From positions 1-60,385 of the forward strand of contig CAZBLE010000006.1 in the NCBI GenBank assembly GCA_964492735.1: a DNA stretch of 60,385 nt, in the 5' to 3' direction. Made by a program: the position numbers and the translations under genes. The notes under the pieces are model-generated. The model was not told the origin of the DNA. It worked only from the letters and a program-made list of their open reading frames with translations, and searched no databases. Positions 23,976 to 32,883 of this stretch are shown here, in pieces (position 1 is the first letter of the stretch; the number at the start of each line of letters is the position of its first letter). Source of the DNA: CALKUP01 sp964492735 (GTDB lineage: Bacteria; Patescibacteriota; Patescibacteriia; UBA9570; XYC2-FULL-38-9).

Positions 23976-24683
23976 ATGAATCCATATTCATTAACTGCAG
24001 GCATGAGAGCGCATATTGCTGCAGTGGCAAAAAAATCAAAAGTTTCCCGTGTAAAGCGTCATGACATTCAACGTGAGCTTACAGCTTTCGCAGAAGACTA
24101 CGCCCGTGAGCTTCATTTTGACGGAAAGGATGCTTCTGAAATTGAGGCTCTTGTGATTGAGGCAATTGGTGCGCCAGAGCAGCGCGGGAAAGAGTTTACG
24201 ATCGCAAATCGAATACTTGCTCGTGTTCCGTGGATTGGACCATTGTTTTATGATGACGCATTGCAGGCTGGTACCATACTCTTTTTATTACAGTTGTCTG
24301 GAATTGTTGTCTTCGTTGTATTCTTTTTAGGTCTCGAGAGTCGCATTCTTTCAAATACAGCATTGCGGTATAACATTGTGGAAATCGGATTTTTCCTATT
24401 GTGGTTGCTGTATGGATTTGTGCTTGGCATGTATACGCGTTTACGATTACAGTTTTTTTGGAAAAGTTTTGATGCAGTCATTGCCTCGATGACTCCCGTG
24501 ATTCTATTTTTTGTTGTCTTTGTTGCGAATCGTTCTGTTGAGGTATATGCGCATAGTGCGACATTCCGCCTTGATTCATTGTATTATTCTCTTTTCTTTT
24601 TGTTCCTGTATCCACCTCTCTTTTGTGGAATCATTGTGCCATATAACGTAGTGAAAAAATTTCAGCGAAAAAGTAATCGATAA
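23976..24683 (+). CDS. HAAS/DUF1700-like membrane protein, PadR partner
   Basis: 235 residues. The N-terminal 85 residues are a helical soluble domain (RHDIQRELTAFAEDYARELHFDG, then IEALVIEAIGAPEQRG) of the HAAS type found next to PadR regulators; four membrane helices follow (about 98-220) and a basic C-terminus. Likely works with PadR in sensing envelope or signal state. Start at ATG 23976 rather than TTG 23967. The next gene follows after 12 bp, so three genes form one operon. Confidence 0.75.
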   Translation: MNPYSLTAGMRAHIAAVAKKSKVSRVKRHDIQRELTAFAEDYARELHFDGKDASEIEALVIEAIGAPEQRGKEFTIANRILARVPWIGPLFYDDALQAGTILFLLQLSGIVVFVVFFLGLESRILSNTALRYNIVEIGFFLLWLLYGFVLGMYTRLRLQFFWKSFDAVIASMTPVILFFVVFVANRSVEVYAHSATFRLDSLYYSLFFLFLYPPLFCGIIVPYNVVKKFQRKSNR

Positions 24684-24695
24684 TTATTATCCTGT

Positions 24696-25859
24696 ATGAA
24701 TTATTCTAATCGTTTTCGTTTTTATTCAAGTATATTCGGCGGTATAAGCATCATTGTTCTATTTATTATACTCCGCGGTATGGTGAATACTGCACTGGAC
24801 CCAATTCATGGAGCTGTGCCGTTTGACCAATTAGAAAATCCACCAAAAGATGCGTTTGTCTTGATTCAAAACCATGGTGATAAAGATGGCGGTGCTTCTC
24901 AAGTAGTTTCGCTTAACGGGGCAGTGATGAAAAAATCATCGAGCGCTACGAGTGAGTGGTATAGTGCTATTCGTTTGTGGGAGGGTGAAGAATTTATCAT
25001 CGCGTCTGGAACAAAAGATGGCTATGGGTATCAGCAGTGGCTGACATCAAAAGATGGCCAACTTCAAGAAATTCAGTTACCTTCTGTTTGCCAAGGAGGA
25101 TTTACAGAAAATGCAAGCGAGAGTATAACTTGCGTAGGAAGTGTTTCTCTTTCGCCAGATCAACAGCAAATCCTTCTTGCGGGCTGGCGGTCAGATGCGA
25201 CGCAGTCAGTAGAGTCGACTGAGTCAGTGTATGTTTTGTGGAATCGATTAGACAATAGTAGTCAGGTTATTCGAAAAGCTGATTTGCCAATTGATGAGCA
25301 ATTAAAAAATGATAGAGGAGTATACCTTTCCATTGAGTGGGAGAAAAGTAACCCACATACAGCCTTTGTGATTGTGCAAAAAGAACAAGAAGGCGTAGTA
25401 ACGCAACTCGCACGCTTTCGCTACTCAACAGACAGTGGTGTGTATGAGTCATATGGACTCACTGCAGACTATGGTCCATTAATGATTCCAGTGGTTCAAG
25501 AAAATGCTCGAATGCTGGATATGACCAGTGCTTCACCGCATCCTATTTCACTGCCATATACGTATGAAAAATTTGGTGGTGTTTTGATCCCATTCCAGAG
25601 CATTGTGGTTCGTGATTCAAAAACACAAGTGGGTAGTACAATCATGCGGTGGCGAAAATTCTTTGGATTTAATTCAGTGTATGTGTATCAAGTTGGTATT
25701 AAAGATAATCCCGAATGGTTTATTGTACGGATTGATAATAACCTGTTTTTAACAAAAATTGGTAGTACGCAATATTCATATATCACAAGCTTGCCGTATG
25801 AAGCTCCAGAAGAAATGCCAACAATTATGGTTGATATCGTCGCTCTAAATAAGCAGTGA
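24696..25859 (+). CDS. Membrane-anchored hypothetical protein of the PadR operon
   Basis: 387 residues, not recognised. One N-terminal membrane helix (about 9-29, IFGGISIIVLFIILRGMV) anchors a long beta-rich extracytoplasmic domain. The domain has repeated strand patterns with Trp and Gly turns (AIRLWEGEEFIIASGTKDG, LSPDQQQILLAGWRSD, LYVLWNRLDNSSQV-like), suggesting a WD40/TolB-like propeller that monitors surface events. It is the last gene of the PadR operon and is followed by a strong terminator. Confidence 0.7.
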   Translation: MNYSNRFRFYSSIFGGISIIVLFIILRGMVNTALDPIHGAVPFDQLENPPKDAFVLIQNHGDKDGGASQVVSLNGAVMKKSSSATSEWYSAIRLWEGEEFIIASGTKDGYGYQQWLTSKDGQLQEIQLPSVCQGGFTENASESITCVGSVSLSPDQQQILLAGWRSDATQSVESTESVYVLWNRLDNSSQVIRKADLPIDEQLKNDRGVYLSIEWEKSNPHTAFVIVQKEQEGVVTQLARFRYSTDSGVYESYGLTADYGPLMIPVVQENARMLDMTSASPHPISLPYTYEKFGGVLIPFQSIVVRDSKTQVGSTIMRWRKFFGFNSVYVYQVGIKDNPEWFIVRIDNNLFLTKIGSTQYSYITSLPYEAPEEMPTIMVDIVALNKQ

Positions 25860-25883
25860 TATGTTGCAACATACTTATGCACG

Positions 25884-25918
25884 ACACACCTTTTCTCATT
25901 GAGAAGGTGTGTTTTTTT
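25884..25918 (+). terminator. Terminator of the PadR operon
   Basis: ACACACCTTCTC-type arm pairs with GAGAAGGTGTGT around ATT, followed by T7. Confidence 0.9.
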
Positions 25919-25925
25919 GTGTGAG

Positions 25926-25954
25926 TTGACGAAACCGTCTAACCAAGGCACAAT
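25926..25954 (+). promoter_or_regulatory. Promoter of the [2Fe-2S] protein gene
   Basis: TTGACG (25926-25931), 17 bp, CACAAT (25949-25954), 8 bases before ATG 25963; leaderless geometry. Confidence 0.65.
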
Positions 25955-25962
25955 CTGACCAT

Positions 25963-26292
25963 ATGATAGAACTTACAACAATCGCAGTCTGTCAGGCGCC
26001 GATGTGCCAAGAAAAGGGAAGTAAGACAATTTTATTGCGTTTGCATGAGCAGTACGCGGCAGAGTTTCAAACAACGTATCCAGGTTTGCAGATTATCGCA
26101 GGTGATTGCCAAGGAGAGTGTGAAACTGGTCCGAATGTTCGTGTTAACGATACATTTTTATTGAAAAATGTTGATAAGGATAAAGCAAAAGTACTTCTCG
26201 AAAATCCAGATATCTTACTTGGTGAAATTCAACATGTTCAAGAAAAAGACCAAGAGACCTTTCAGCGTATTGTGAGCGGAGAGTTGTATTAA
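25963..26292 (+). CDS. Thioredoxin-like [2Fe-2S] ferredoxin
   Basis: 109 residues. Cys residues in VCQAPMCQEKG near the start and in DCQGECETGPNV at mid-chain match the two-plus-two arrangement of thioredoxin-fold [2Fe-2S] proteins (NuoE/shethna type). It should be a soluble one-electron carrier, though no hydrogenase or complex I gene is in the window. It abuts the convergent YdjM-like gene without a spacer. Confidence 0.85.
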   Translation: MIELTTIAVCQAPMCQEKGSKTILLRLHEQYAAEFQTTYPGLQIIAGDCQGECETGPNVRVNDTFLLKNVDKDKAKVLLENPDILLGEIQHVQEKDQETFQRIVSGELY

Positions 26293-26811
26293 CTATTTCG
26301 TTAAAAAGAAAAACACGTACCAACCAAGAAACAGGACTTGAATAATATAGCCTTGCGTGAGTCGAATTGGTGTGCGGATGAGGTCGTGGCACCAGCCATG
26401 AAATTTTTGAAATGGAGTGATAATCTGAAATAGACTTTCAGCAATGTTTTTTCGTAATCCAGGAATAGCTGTTGGAAATACACCAAATTCAATGTGGGTA
26501 TACAGTGTCATTAAGAGGTCTGGCAACACGCCGCCTAACGCTCCCCAAATGATCAGATCATTCTGTGGGTGGTCTTTAAATAAGAGTGTGATTAAAATAA
26601 GCGCAATGGTTGTAGACCCATCAGCAATGGCAATTCGTCGTCCAAATGGATCATAGAGATTTTCTGCAAGCCGCCAATAGATAAATTCATCGCCATGAGG
26701 AATCATGTCGAGAATAAAATGGGAGAGTATAGCAGCAAAAAAACCAAGCATTGGATCTCCGGTCCAATACGCAACAACGATTCCTGCGGCTGCATGGGTA
26801 GTGAGTGTCAT
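26293..26811 (-). CDS. YdjM/DUF457-like membrane-bound metal-dependent hydrolase
   Basis: 172 residues, with three to four membrane helices. His and Asp residues in TTHAAAGIVVAY, LSHFILDMIPHGDE and LPDLLM follow the YdjM-type pattern of a membrane-embedded metal hydrolase. Substrate unknown. It starts 15 bases after the 3' end of tRNA-fMet on the same strand and may be read from the tRNA promoter. Confidence 0.75.
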   Translation of the reverse strand: MTLTTHAAAGIVVAYWTGDPMLGFFAAILSHFILDMIPHGDEFIYWRLAENLYDPFGRRIAIADGSTTIALILITLLFKDHPQNDLIIWGALGGVLPDLLMTLYTHIEFGVFPTAIPGLRKNIAESLFQIITPFQKFHGWCHDLIRTPIRLTQGYIIQVLFLGWYVFFFLTK

Positions 26812-26826
26812 AAGAGACGTTTCTTG

Positions 26827-26900
26827 TTGCGGGGGCTGGATTTGAACCAGCGACCTCCTGGTTATGAGCCAGGCGAGCTGCCAGACTGCTCTACCCCGCG
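26827..26900 (-). tRNA. Initiator tRNA-fMet (CAU)
   Basis: 74 bases with full cloverleaf: acceptor CGCGGGG/CCCCGCA with the initiator-type C1-A72 mismatch, D arm, anticodon loop CTCATAA giving CAU, T arm GCTGG-TTCAAAT-CCAGC. CCA is not encoded. Confidence 0.95.
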
Positions 26901-26988
26901 CATCAATACTGAATCATTCAGGGCTGATGTGCTGTGTAGAACAGATGTTATGAAGACAATAGCAGAAATGTATCTGTATTGCAACGTG

Positions 26989-27070
26989 TACCGGAGGAGA
27001 GGGTCGAACTCTCATGGGTTTCCCCGCACGATCTTGAGTCGTGTGCGTCTGCCAGTTCCGCCACTCCGGC
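26989..27070 (-). tRNA. tRNA-Leu (CAA)
   Basis: 82 bases with a long variable arm. Acceptor GCCGGAG/CTCCGGT (one G-U), anticodon stem CACGA/TCGTG around CTCAAGA, anticodon CAA, variable arm, T arm GAGAG-TTCGACC-CTCTC. CCA is not encoded. It lies 88 bases upstream of tRNA-fMet on the same strand. Confidence 0.93.
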
Positions 27071-27125
27071 AAAGGATATAGCTTAAGGAATATACGCAAA
27101 AATAGCGAAGATGTCAATTTCTTGG

Positions 27126-27131
27126 TATACT
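27126..27131 (+). promoter_or_regulatory. -10 box of parA
   Basis: TATACT ends 9 bases before ATG 27141; sets the start to 27141 rather than the upstream in-frame ATG at 27111. Confidence 0.6.
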
Positions 27132-27140
27132 ATCCAGACT

Positions 27141-28058
27141 ATGACTCGAATTATTTCAGTAGTAAACCAAAAAGGAGGGGTTGGAAAAACAACCACATCA
27201 GTAAATGTTGCTGCGGCATTAGCGCTTCTTGAAAAACGTGTGTTATTAGTCGATATTGACTCGCAAGGCAATGCAACATCTGGCTTAGGCTTTGATCCGA
27301 CATCAGTGCACCCATCGGTGTACGATGTGTTGATTGAAAATTCTGGAATTGACCAGGCAATTATCAATACTGGTATCGAGGGGTTAGATTTATTACCAGC
27401 GCATGTTGATTTAGCAGGTGCATCAGTTGAATTGATTAGCGTTGATCAACGAGAGCATCGCTTGCGACACGCACTTGGCATTGTTGAAGACCGATATGAT
27501 TTTATTATCATTGATTGTCCGCCATCACTTGGTGTTTTAACCATTAATGGCATTGTCGCAGGTAATGAAATTTTAATTCCTGTGCAGGCAGAATATTATG
27601 CGCTTGAAGGACTGGGTCAATTATTGCGTACGATTGAACTCACAAAAGAATACCTTCATCCAGAAATGCAGATTTTAGGTGCAGTACTGACAATGTATGA
27701 TCGTCGAAATCGTTTGTCACACGCAGTATTTGAAGATATGTACAAACATTTTCCAAATACAGTGTTTCGGACGATTATCCCACGAACAGTTCGCCTTGCC
27801 GAAGCGCCGTCATATGGTAAGCCAATTGCACTGTATGACCCGACTGGTAATGGAGCGAAGGCATATATGAAGCTCGCTCGAGAAATTTTGATTCGCGAAG
27901 CGCATATTAATCCGCGTGAAGTGCTGCAGCAAGTGGCAGAAGAGGGAAATATGGAAGTGCCGGAACCAGACCTGAATTACGATGATCCTGTTGAAGCGCG
28001 TGAGGCGATTTTAGATTCATTAAGCGAAGAAGAACAATCAACAACTGAAAGCGTATGA
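27141..28058 (+). CDS. parA: ParA/Soj chromosome-partitioning ATPase
   Basis: 305 residues. Deviant Walker A KGGVGKTTTSVN at residues about 11-22, Walker A' DIDSQGNAT, Walker B IIIDCPPSLG. It binds DNA nonspecifically as an ATP dimer and moves ParB-parS complexes. A C-terminal acidic extension of about 50 residues (EVPEPDLNYDDPVEAREAIL) goes beyond short Soj. It overlaps parB by 4 bases. The start at MTRIISVVNQ agrees with the family. Confidence 0.96.
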   Translation: MTRIISVVNQKGGVGKTTTSVNVAAALALLEKRVLLVDIDSQGNATSGLGFDPTSVHPSVYDVLIENSGIDQAIINTGIEGLDLLPAHVDLAGASVELISVDQREHRLRHALGIVEDRYDFIIIDCPPSLGVLTINGIVAGNEILIPVQAEYYALEGLGQLLRTIELTKEYLHPEMQILGAVLTMYDRRNRLSHAVFEDMYKHFPNTVFRTIIPRTVRLAEAPSYGKPIALYDPTGNGAKAYMKLAREILIREAHINPREVLQQVAEEGNMEVPEPDLNYDDPVEAREAILDSLSEEEQSTTESV

Positions 28059-28954
28059 CACAAACAAAAGGCGGTCTTGGACGAGGCTTAAGCTCTTTGA
28101 TTCCACCAAAACAATCTGACATGAGCCGAGAGAGTGAGCGTCGGGCCAGTGACCCAGATTTAGAGCTCGTGGCAAACTCATCGATTCTTCAAGTACCGAT
28201 TGAGCTCATTGATACCAATACGTATCAACCACGAACCCATTTTGATGAACGCGCGTTGCATGAGCTCGCTGACTCTATTGAACAGCATGGACTACTTGAG
28301 CCAGTGATTGTGACAAAAAAAGGTGATCGATATGAACTTATTGCTGGTGAGCGACGTTTTCGAGCGCATGGGTTATTGAAAAAAAAGACTGTTCCTGCAA
28401 TTTTACGTACTGCTTCAGAATTAGAGCGTTTGCAACTTGCGTTGATTGAAAATATTCAACGTGAAGACCTGCATCCAATCGAACGAGCGATGAGTTATGC
28501 GCAACTCACAGATGAATTTGGCTTAACGCAAGAAGAGGCCGCGCGCCGTCTTGGTATTGCGCGCTCAACATTTGCGAATGCTGTGCGGTATTTAGAGCTT
28601 CCAGCAGAAATTCAGCAGGCATTAGGGGAGCGTCGCATTACTGAAGGACATGCAAAAATTTTATTAGGCGTGCCATCTGCTACAGAGCAGCTGCAATTAT
28701 TTAAACAGATGACTTCTGGCGCTGCTATGAGCGTTCGTGAGCTGGAAGAAATTGTTGCGATCCAAAAAGGACAAGGTCCAAAACAAAAAGCAGCAAATGC
28801 AAAATCTCGAGAGCTGGTTGAAGTTGAAGAACTGTTGCAGAAAAAGCTCGGAACAAAAGTTGGCATTCGAACACGCGGAAAGGGTCGATATCAAATTGTG
28901 ATCGATGCGTATGCGAGTGATGATTTAAAACGCATTGTAAAACAGTTGTCGTAA
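28055..28954 (+). CDS. parB: ParB chromosome-partitioning protein
   Basis: 299 residues. N-terminal box IAGERRFRAHG with QPRTHFDERAL and IENIQREDLHPIERAM is the CTP-binding ParB domain; the HTH is LTQEEAARRLGIARSTFANAV; a C-terminal dimerisation domain ends the chain. It loads at parS sites; none could be picked out by eye in the window. The four-base overlap with parA makes a classical operon. Followed convergently by rel with 5 bp between stops. Confidence 0.96.
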   Translation: MTQTKGGLGRGLSSLIPPKQSDMSRESERRASDPDLELVANSSILQVPIELIDTNTYQPRTHFDERALHELADSIEQHGLLEPVIVTKKGDRYELIAGERRFRAHGLLKKKTVPAILRTASELERLQLALIENIQREDLHPIERAMSYAQLTDEFGLTQEEAARRLGIARSTFANAVRYLELPAEIQQALGERRITEGHAKILLGVPSATEQLQLFKQMTSGAAMSVRELEEIVAIQKGQGPKQKAANAKSRELVEVEELLQKKLGTKVGIRTRGKGRYQIVIDAYASDDLKRIVKQLS

Positions 28955-28959
28955 GGCGG

Positions 28960-30507
28960 CTATTCAGCTTTTTTACGACGTAATCCAAGGCGTTCGAAAA
29001 AGTGCTTATTCTTTTTGTTCATGTATTGACGAATGTGCTGTCGTGCGCCAGTTGTTTTAACAAAGGAGAGCCAGCCAGCAGATGGGCCAGTACGCGCTGG
29101 GTTGATCAGAATTTCAACAACATCACCACTACGTAGTGGGTCACTGAGACTTGCTTGCTGGTCATTGATTTTTACCCCTGCGCATTTATCTCCAAGGTCA
29201 GAATGGATTTTATACGCAAAGTCAACGGCGGTTGCGTCTTCAGGTAGTTCAATAACATCTCCAATCGGAGTGAAAACAAAAATGGTATTTTGAAAGAGGT
29301 CAATTTTTAATGTTTCGAGTAATTGGTGAGTATCGGTAACGTTTTCTTGTAAGTCTACAACTTCTTTCATCCAATTCATGCGTGGGTCTGTTTTTGTTGC
29401 CCCGTCCTTTTTTTCTTTATATTGCCAGTGAGCAGCAATGCCGAATTCCGCTTCTTGATGCATTTCTGGGGTCCGAATTTGAATTTCAGCAATTTCAGCG
29501 TACATTTCATTGGTCGCAAATCGAGCAGGAGAAAATACAGTGGTATGTAGTGATTGATAGCCATTTGGCTTTGGTTGGCTAATATAGTCTTTAATCCGAC
29601 CTTTCAGAGGTTTGCAAATTTCATGAATAACACCAAGAGTTTCATAGCATTTTGCGATTGATGGAACAATGACACGCACTGCGACCATGTCGTAAATCTT
29701 GCTGACATCTCGGTTGTTTTTAATCAATTTTTTGTAGAGGGAGTAGAGATGTTTTCGTCGACCATGGATTGCGACAAATTCAACATTGCGGTCATCAAAT
29801 TCTTGTTTTAAATAATCAACAAATTCAGCAATAAATTCTTCTTTTTGTTTCCATTGCAAATCCATTTGTTTTGTAATCCATTCATATTCTTCTGGATAGA
29901 CATATGGAAATGCTAAATCTTCAATAATTCCTTTGAGTTCACCCATACCGAGTCGGTTTGCAATAGCGGCGTGAATTTCGAGACTCTCCAACGCAATGCG
30001 TCGTTGTTTTTCTGGTGGCAGCGCACTAAGAGTTCGTAAGTTATGAATTCTATCTGCAAGGCGAATCATAATCACGCGAGCGTCTTGGGCCATGGCCAAA
30101 AACATTCGACGTAGGTTTTCGACATAGCGATCTTCGCCACGATATTTGAGTTGACCAAGCTTTGTTACACCTTGCACTAAAAAGGCCACTTCATCACCAA
30201 AGGCTTTTTTTACATCTTCAATTGTGACTGTAGTATCTTCAGGGACATCATGGAGTAGTCCAGCGACAATTGTCGCGTGGTCCATATTGAGTTCAGTGAG
30301 AAAGAGGGCAGTAGCAAGTGGATGGACAATATAAGGGTCACCAGATTTTCGTTTTTGGTCACCATGTGCCTTCACAGCAAATGTATAGGCGCGGCGAATT
30401 TCTGCAGATTCAGCACCTCGTCCTTTTTTTTCAATAACATGAATAATGTCATCAATGCTGGCATCTCGATGAGATCGAATAATGGATGATTCGTCTGAGT
30501 ATGGCAT
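28960..30507 (-). CDS. rel: RelA/SpoT-type (p)ppGpp synthetase-hydrolase, short
   Basis: 515 residues. Hydrolase HD domain with HPLATALF and LLHDVPEDTT and RLADRIHNLRTL; synthetase domain with GRRKHLYSLYKKL, YDMVAVRVIV and KDYISQPKPNGYQSLHTTV; TGS domain with IFVFTPIGDVIELP. Both catalytic halves look intact, so it should make and destroy (p)ppGpp. The chain stops soon after TGS, lacking the zinc-finger and ACT domains of usual 700-plus-residue Rel. Start set at 30507 because TTGCAA-17-TAGACT ends 7 bases before it; ATG-like 30543 overlaps the -35 box. Confidence 0.94.
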   Translation of the reverse strand: MPYSDESSIIRSHRDASIDDIIHVIEKKGRGAESAEIRRAYTFAVKAHGDQKRKSGDPYIVHPLATALFLTELNMDHATIVAGLLHDVPEDTTVTIEDVKKAFGDEVAFLVQGVTKLGQLKYRGEDRYVENLRRMFLAMAQDARVIMIRLADRIHNLRTLSALPPEKQRRIALESLEIHAAIANRLGMGELKGIIEDLAFPYVYPEEYEWITKQMDLQWKQKEEFIAEFVDYLKQEFDDRNVEFVAIHGRRKHLYSLYKKLIKNNRDVSKIYDMVAVRVIVPSIAKCYETLGVIHEICKPLKGRIKDYISQPKPNGYQSLHTTVFSPARFATNEMYAEIAEIQIRTPEMHQEAEFGIAAHWQYKEKKDGATKTDPRMNWMKEVVDLQENVTDTHQLLETLKIDLFQNTIFVFTPIGDVIELPEDATAVDFAYKIHSDLGDKCAGVKINDQQASLSDPLRSGDVVEILINPARTGPSAGWLSFVKTTGARQHIRQYMNKKNKHFFERLGLRRKKAE

Positions 30508-30514
30508 GAATTTG

Positions 30515-30543
30515 AGTCTACTCCGGTGCTGCAAAGTTTGCAA
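30515..30543 (-). promoter_or_regulatory. Promoter of rel
   Basis: Minus strand TTGCAA (30538-30543), 17 bp, TAGACT (30515-30520), 7 bases before the ATG. It lies between topA and rel, so rel can be made without topA read-through. Confidence 0.75.
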
Positions 30544-30563
30544 GAATGCTCAAATATTGGCCG

Positions 30564-32843
30564 TTAATCTTGAGTGTCGTTATCTTTGCTAAAAGTACAC
30601 TCTTTGCTTGAGCAGCGGATCGTATTTTTCGCACCAAATACCAAGAGGCTTCCACATGTAGGACACACTTCACCAGTCGGCTTGCTCCAATAGGCATTTT
30701 TACATTCAGGATATTGGTTGCAGGCATAAAATGTTTTGCCACGCTTACTTCGTTTTTCAACAATGTCTCCTTTATTACAGAGAGGGCAGGTGACTCCAGT
30801 TTTCTTTTCAATTCCAACGATGTTTTTACATTCAGGATATCCAGAGCAGCCGAGGAATTCACCAAAGCGACCACGTTTCTTTACCATGGGTTTTCCGCAG
30901 AGCTCACATGGAACATCAATTTTTTCTTCTTCCGCTGCTTTTCCGTCTTCGCCAAGTGGCTTTGTTGTTTTACACTCAGGATACGCAGTGCATGCAAGAA
31001 ATTTTCCAAAGCGCCCCATTTTGATTTGCATAGGCTTTCCGCATTTGTCACAGATTTCATCTGTAGTTTCTTGAACGATATCTTCTTTTGTAATTTCTTC
31101 GTCTTTTTCCATAAGCAATTGTTTAAATGGCTTGTAAAAATCGTCAATTAATGGTTCCCATTCCTTTGTTCCTTCAGCAATGTCATCAAGGCCTTGTTCC
31201 ATGGTTGCGGTAAAATCGTAATCAACAATGGTTGGAAAATGCTCAACCAATAAATCGTTGACCAAGAAACCAATTTCTTCAGGGATGAGTTTTCGTTCTT
31301 CTTTACGAACATAACCACGAGCTTGAACTGTTGCCAGTGTTGGAGCATAGGTTGATGGACGTCCAATGCCTTTTTCTTCAAGGGCTTTGACGATTGCCGC
31401 TTCAGTGTAGCGAGCTGGTGGCTCAGTAAAATGTTGCACCGGTGTTACTTGCTGCGCATTTACGCTATCTCCTTGTGTAAGGTGCGGAAGAATTTTCTCG
31501 TTTGATTTATCTGGATAGAGCTTAAGCCAGCCATCAAAAAGTAATTCTGATCCAGTAGAACGGAAGCTATATTTGCCAGTTGCAATATCAACTGTTGTGG
31601 CTTTCATTTGCGCAGGTGTCATTTGTGAGCCGACAGCGCGTGACCAAATCAATGTATAAATTTTCAGTTGTTGTGCACTTAAGTATGGAGCGGCAAGTTC
31701 TGGTGTGAGGGTTGCGTCTGTTGGACGAATCGCTTCATGGGCTTCTTGTGCACCTTTTGATTTTGTTGTGTAGGTTGTCCGCTCTGCGTATTCTTTACCA
31801 TAGGTTTGTGTAATAAATTCCGCTGCTTCGTCTAAAAACTTTTCGGCAAGGTTGAGCGAATCAGTACGCATGTAGGTAATTAAACCGGTTGACGCACCAC
31901 TAATACTGACACCTTCATAGAGTTGTTGCGCGAGCATCATGGTTTGTTTTGCAGAATAGCCGAGTCGGTTATTCGCTTCTTGTTGAAGTGTCGAAGTTTT
32001 AAATGGCGCACTTGGCGTACGTTTGCGATCTTTTTGCTCAATGTGCGCAACACTGTAGGTGCCATTGAGCAACTCTTTTATAATCGCATCTGCAGATTCT
32101 TGGTTGTTGATTTGTAGCTTATCAACTTTCTTTCCATCAATGGCTTGCAGCGCACCTTCGAATTCAATGTCAGATTTTTCAAACAATGCATCAATCGTCC
32201 AATATTCTTCAGCATTAAACGCTTGAATTTCGCGTTCACGTTCAACGATCATGCGGACGACAACAGATTGTACACGACCGGCAGAGAGCCCGCGATAGAT
32301 TTTGCGCCAGAGAAACGGAGAGAGTTCATATCCAACGAGTCGGTCAAGGATTCGACGTGCTTGTTGCGCGTCGACAGTGTCCATATTAATGTCACGCGGA
32401 TGTTCAAGGGCTTCAAGAATAGCTGTTTTGGTAATTTCGTGAAACGCAATGCGATAGACAGGGATGTCTTTTTTTGGCGCTAAAATTTCAAGCAAATGCC
32501 ACGCAATTGCTTCTCCTTCTCGGTCTTCATCGGATGCGAGATAAATCGCTTGCGCTGATTTTGCGAGTTTTTTTAATTCTGAAACCCGTTTTTTGGCTTT
32601 TGTCGGAACAATGTATTTTGGTTCGTAGTGATTTTCCGTATCAATGCCGAGTCGACTTTTTGGAAGATCACGCACATGACCAAATGAACTTTCTACTTTA
32701 TACCCACGCCCAAGAAATCGAGAAATTGTTTTTGCTTTTGTAGGAGACTCAACGATGACGAGTTTTACGCCAGCGGGTTTTGCTTTCTTGGTTTTGGCCG
32801 CAGTTTTTTTCGCTGCGGGCTTTTTTGTGGGGGTTTTTTCCAT
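30564..32843 (-). CDS. topA: DNA topoisomerase I
   Basis: 759 residues. TOPRIM domain begins with LVIVESPTKAKTISRFLG and has DREGEAIAWHL; the active Tyr is in the segment LITYMRTDSLNL (about residue 325); three to four C-terminal Cys4 zinc fingers follow (CDKCGKPM, CELCGKPM, CPLCNKGD, CPTCGSLL). It relaxes negative supercoils. A Lys/Ala-rich N-terminal tail (KKPAAKKTAAKTKKAK) precedes TOPRIM and recalls the histone-like protein at 23.3 kb. Start at 32843; GTG 32864 lies inside the -10 box. Confidence 0.96.
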   Translation of the reverse strand: MEKTPTKKPAAKKTAAKTKKAKPAGVKLVIVESPTKAKTISRFLGRGYKVESSFGHVRDLPKSRLGIDTENHYEPKYIVPTKAKKRVSELKKLAKSAQAIYLASDEDREGEAIAWHLLEILAPKKDIPVYRIAFHEITKTAILEALEHPRDINMDTVDAQQARRILDRLVGYELSPFLWRKIYRGLSAGRVQSVVVRMIVEREREIQAFNAEEYWTIDALFEKSDIEFEGALQAIDGKKVDKLQINNQESADAIIKELLNGTYSVAHIEQKDRKRTPSAPFKTSTLQQEANNRLGYSAKQTMMLAQQLYEGVSISGASTGLITYMRTDSLNLAEKFLDEAAEFITQTYGKEYAERTTYTTKSKGAQEAHEAIRPTDATLTPELAAPYLSAQQLKIYTLIWSRAVGSQMTPAQMKATTVDIATGKYSFRSTGSELLFDGWLKLYPDKSNEKILPHLTQGDSVNAQQVTPVQHFTEPPARYTEAAIVKALEEKGIGRPSTYAPTLATVQARGYVRKEERKLIPEEIGFLVNDLLVEHFPTIVDYDFTATMEQGLDDIAEGTKEWEPLIDDFYKPFKQLLMEKDEEITKEDIVQETTDEICDKCGKPMQIKMGRFGKFLACTAYPECKTTKPLGEDGKAAEEEKIDVPCELCGKPMVKKRGRFGEFLGCSGYPECKNIVGIEKKTGVTCPLCNKGDIVEKRSKRGKTFYACNQYPECKNAYWSKPTGEVCPTCGSLLVFGAKNTIRCSSKECTFSKDNDTQD

Positions 32844-32853
32844 AATGGATGTA

Positions 32854-32883
32854 GTTATAGTCACGAATTGAATCCCTTGTCAA
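32854..32883 (-). promoter_or_regulatory. Promoter of topA
   Basis: Minus strand TTGACA (32878-32883), 18 bp, TATAAC (32854-32859), 10 bases before ATG 32843. The -35 box overlaps the folC stop codon. Confidence 0.75.

Noticed and set aside
30714..31151. Long frames opposite topA
   Set aside because: They mirror the topA zinc-finger coding strand and have no family signature.
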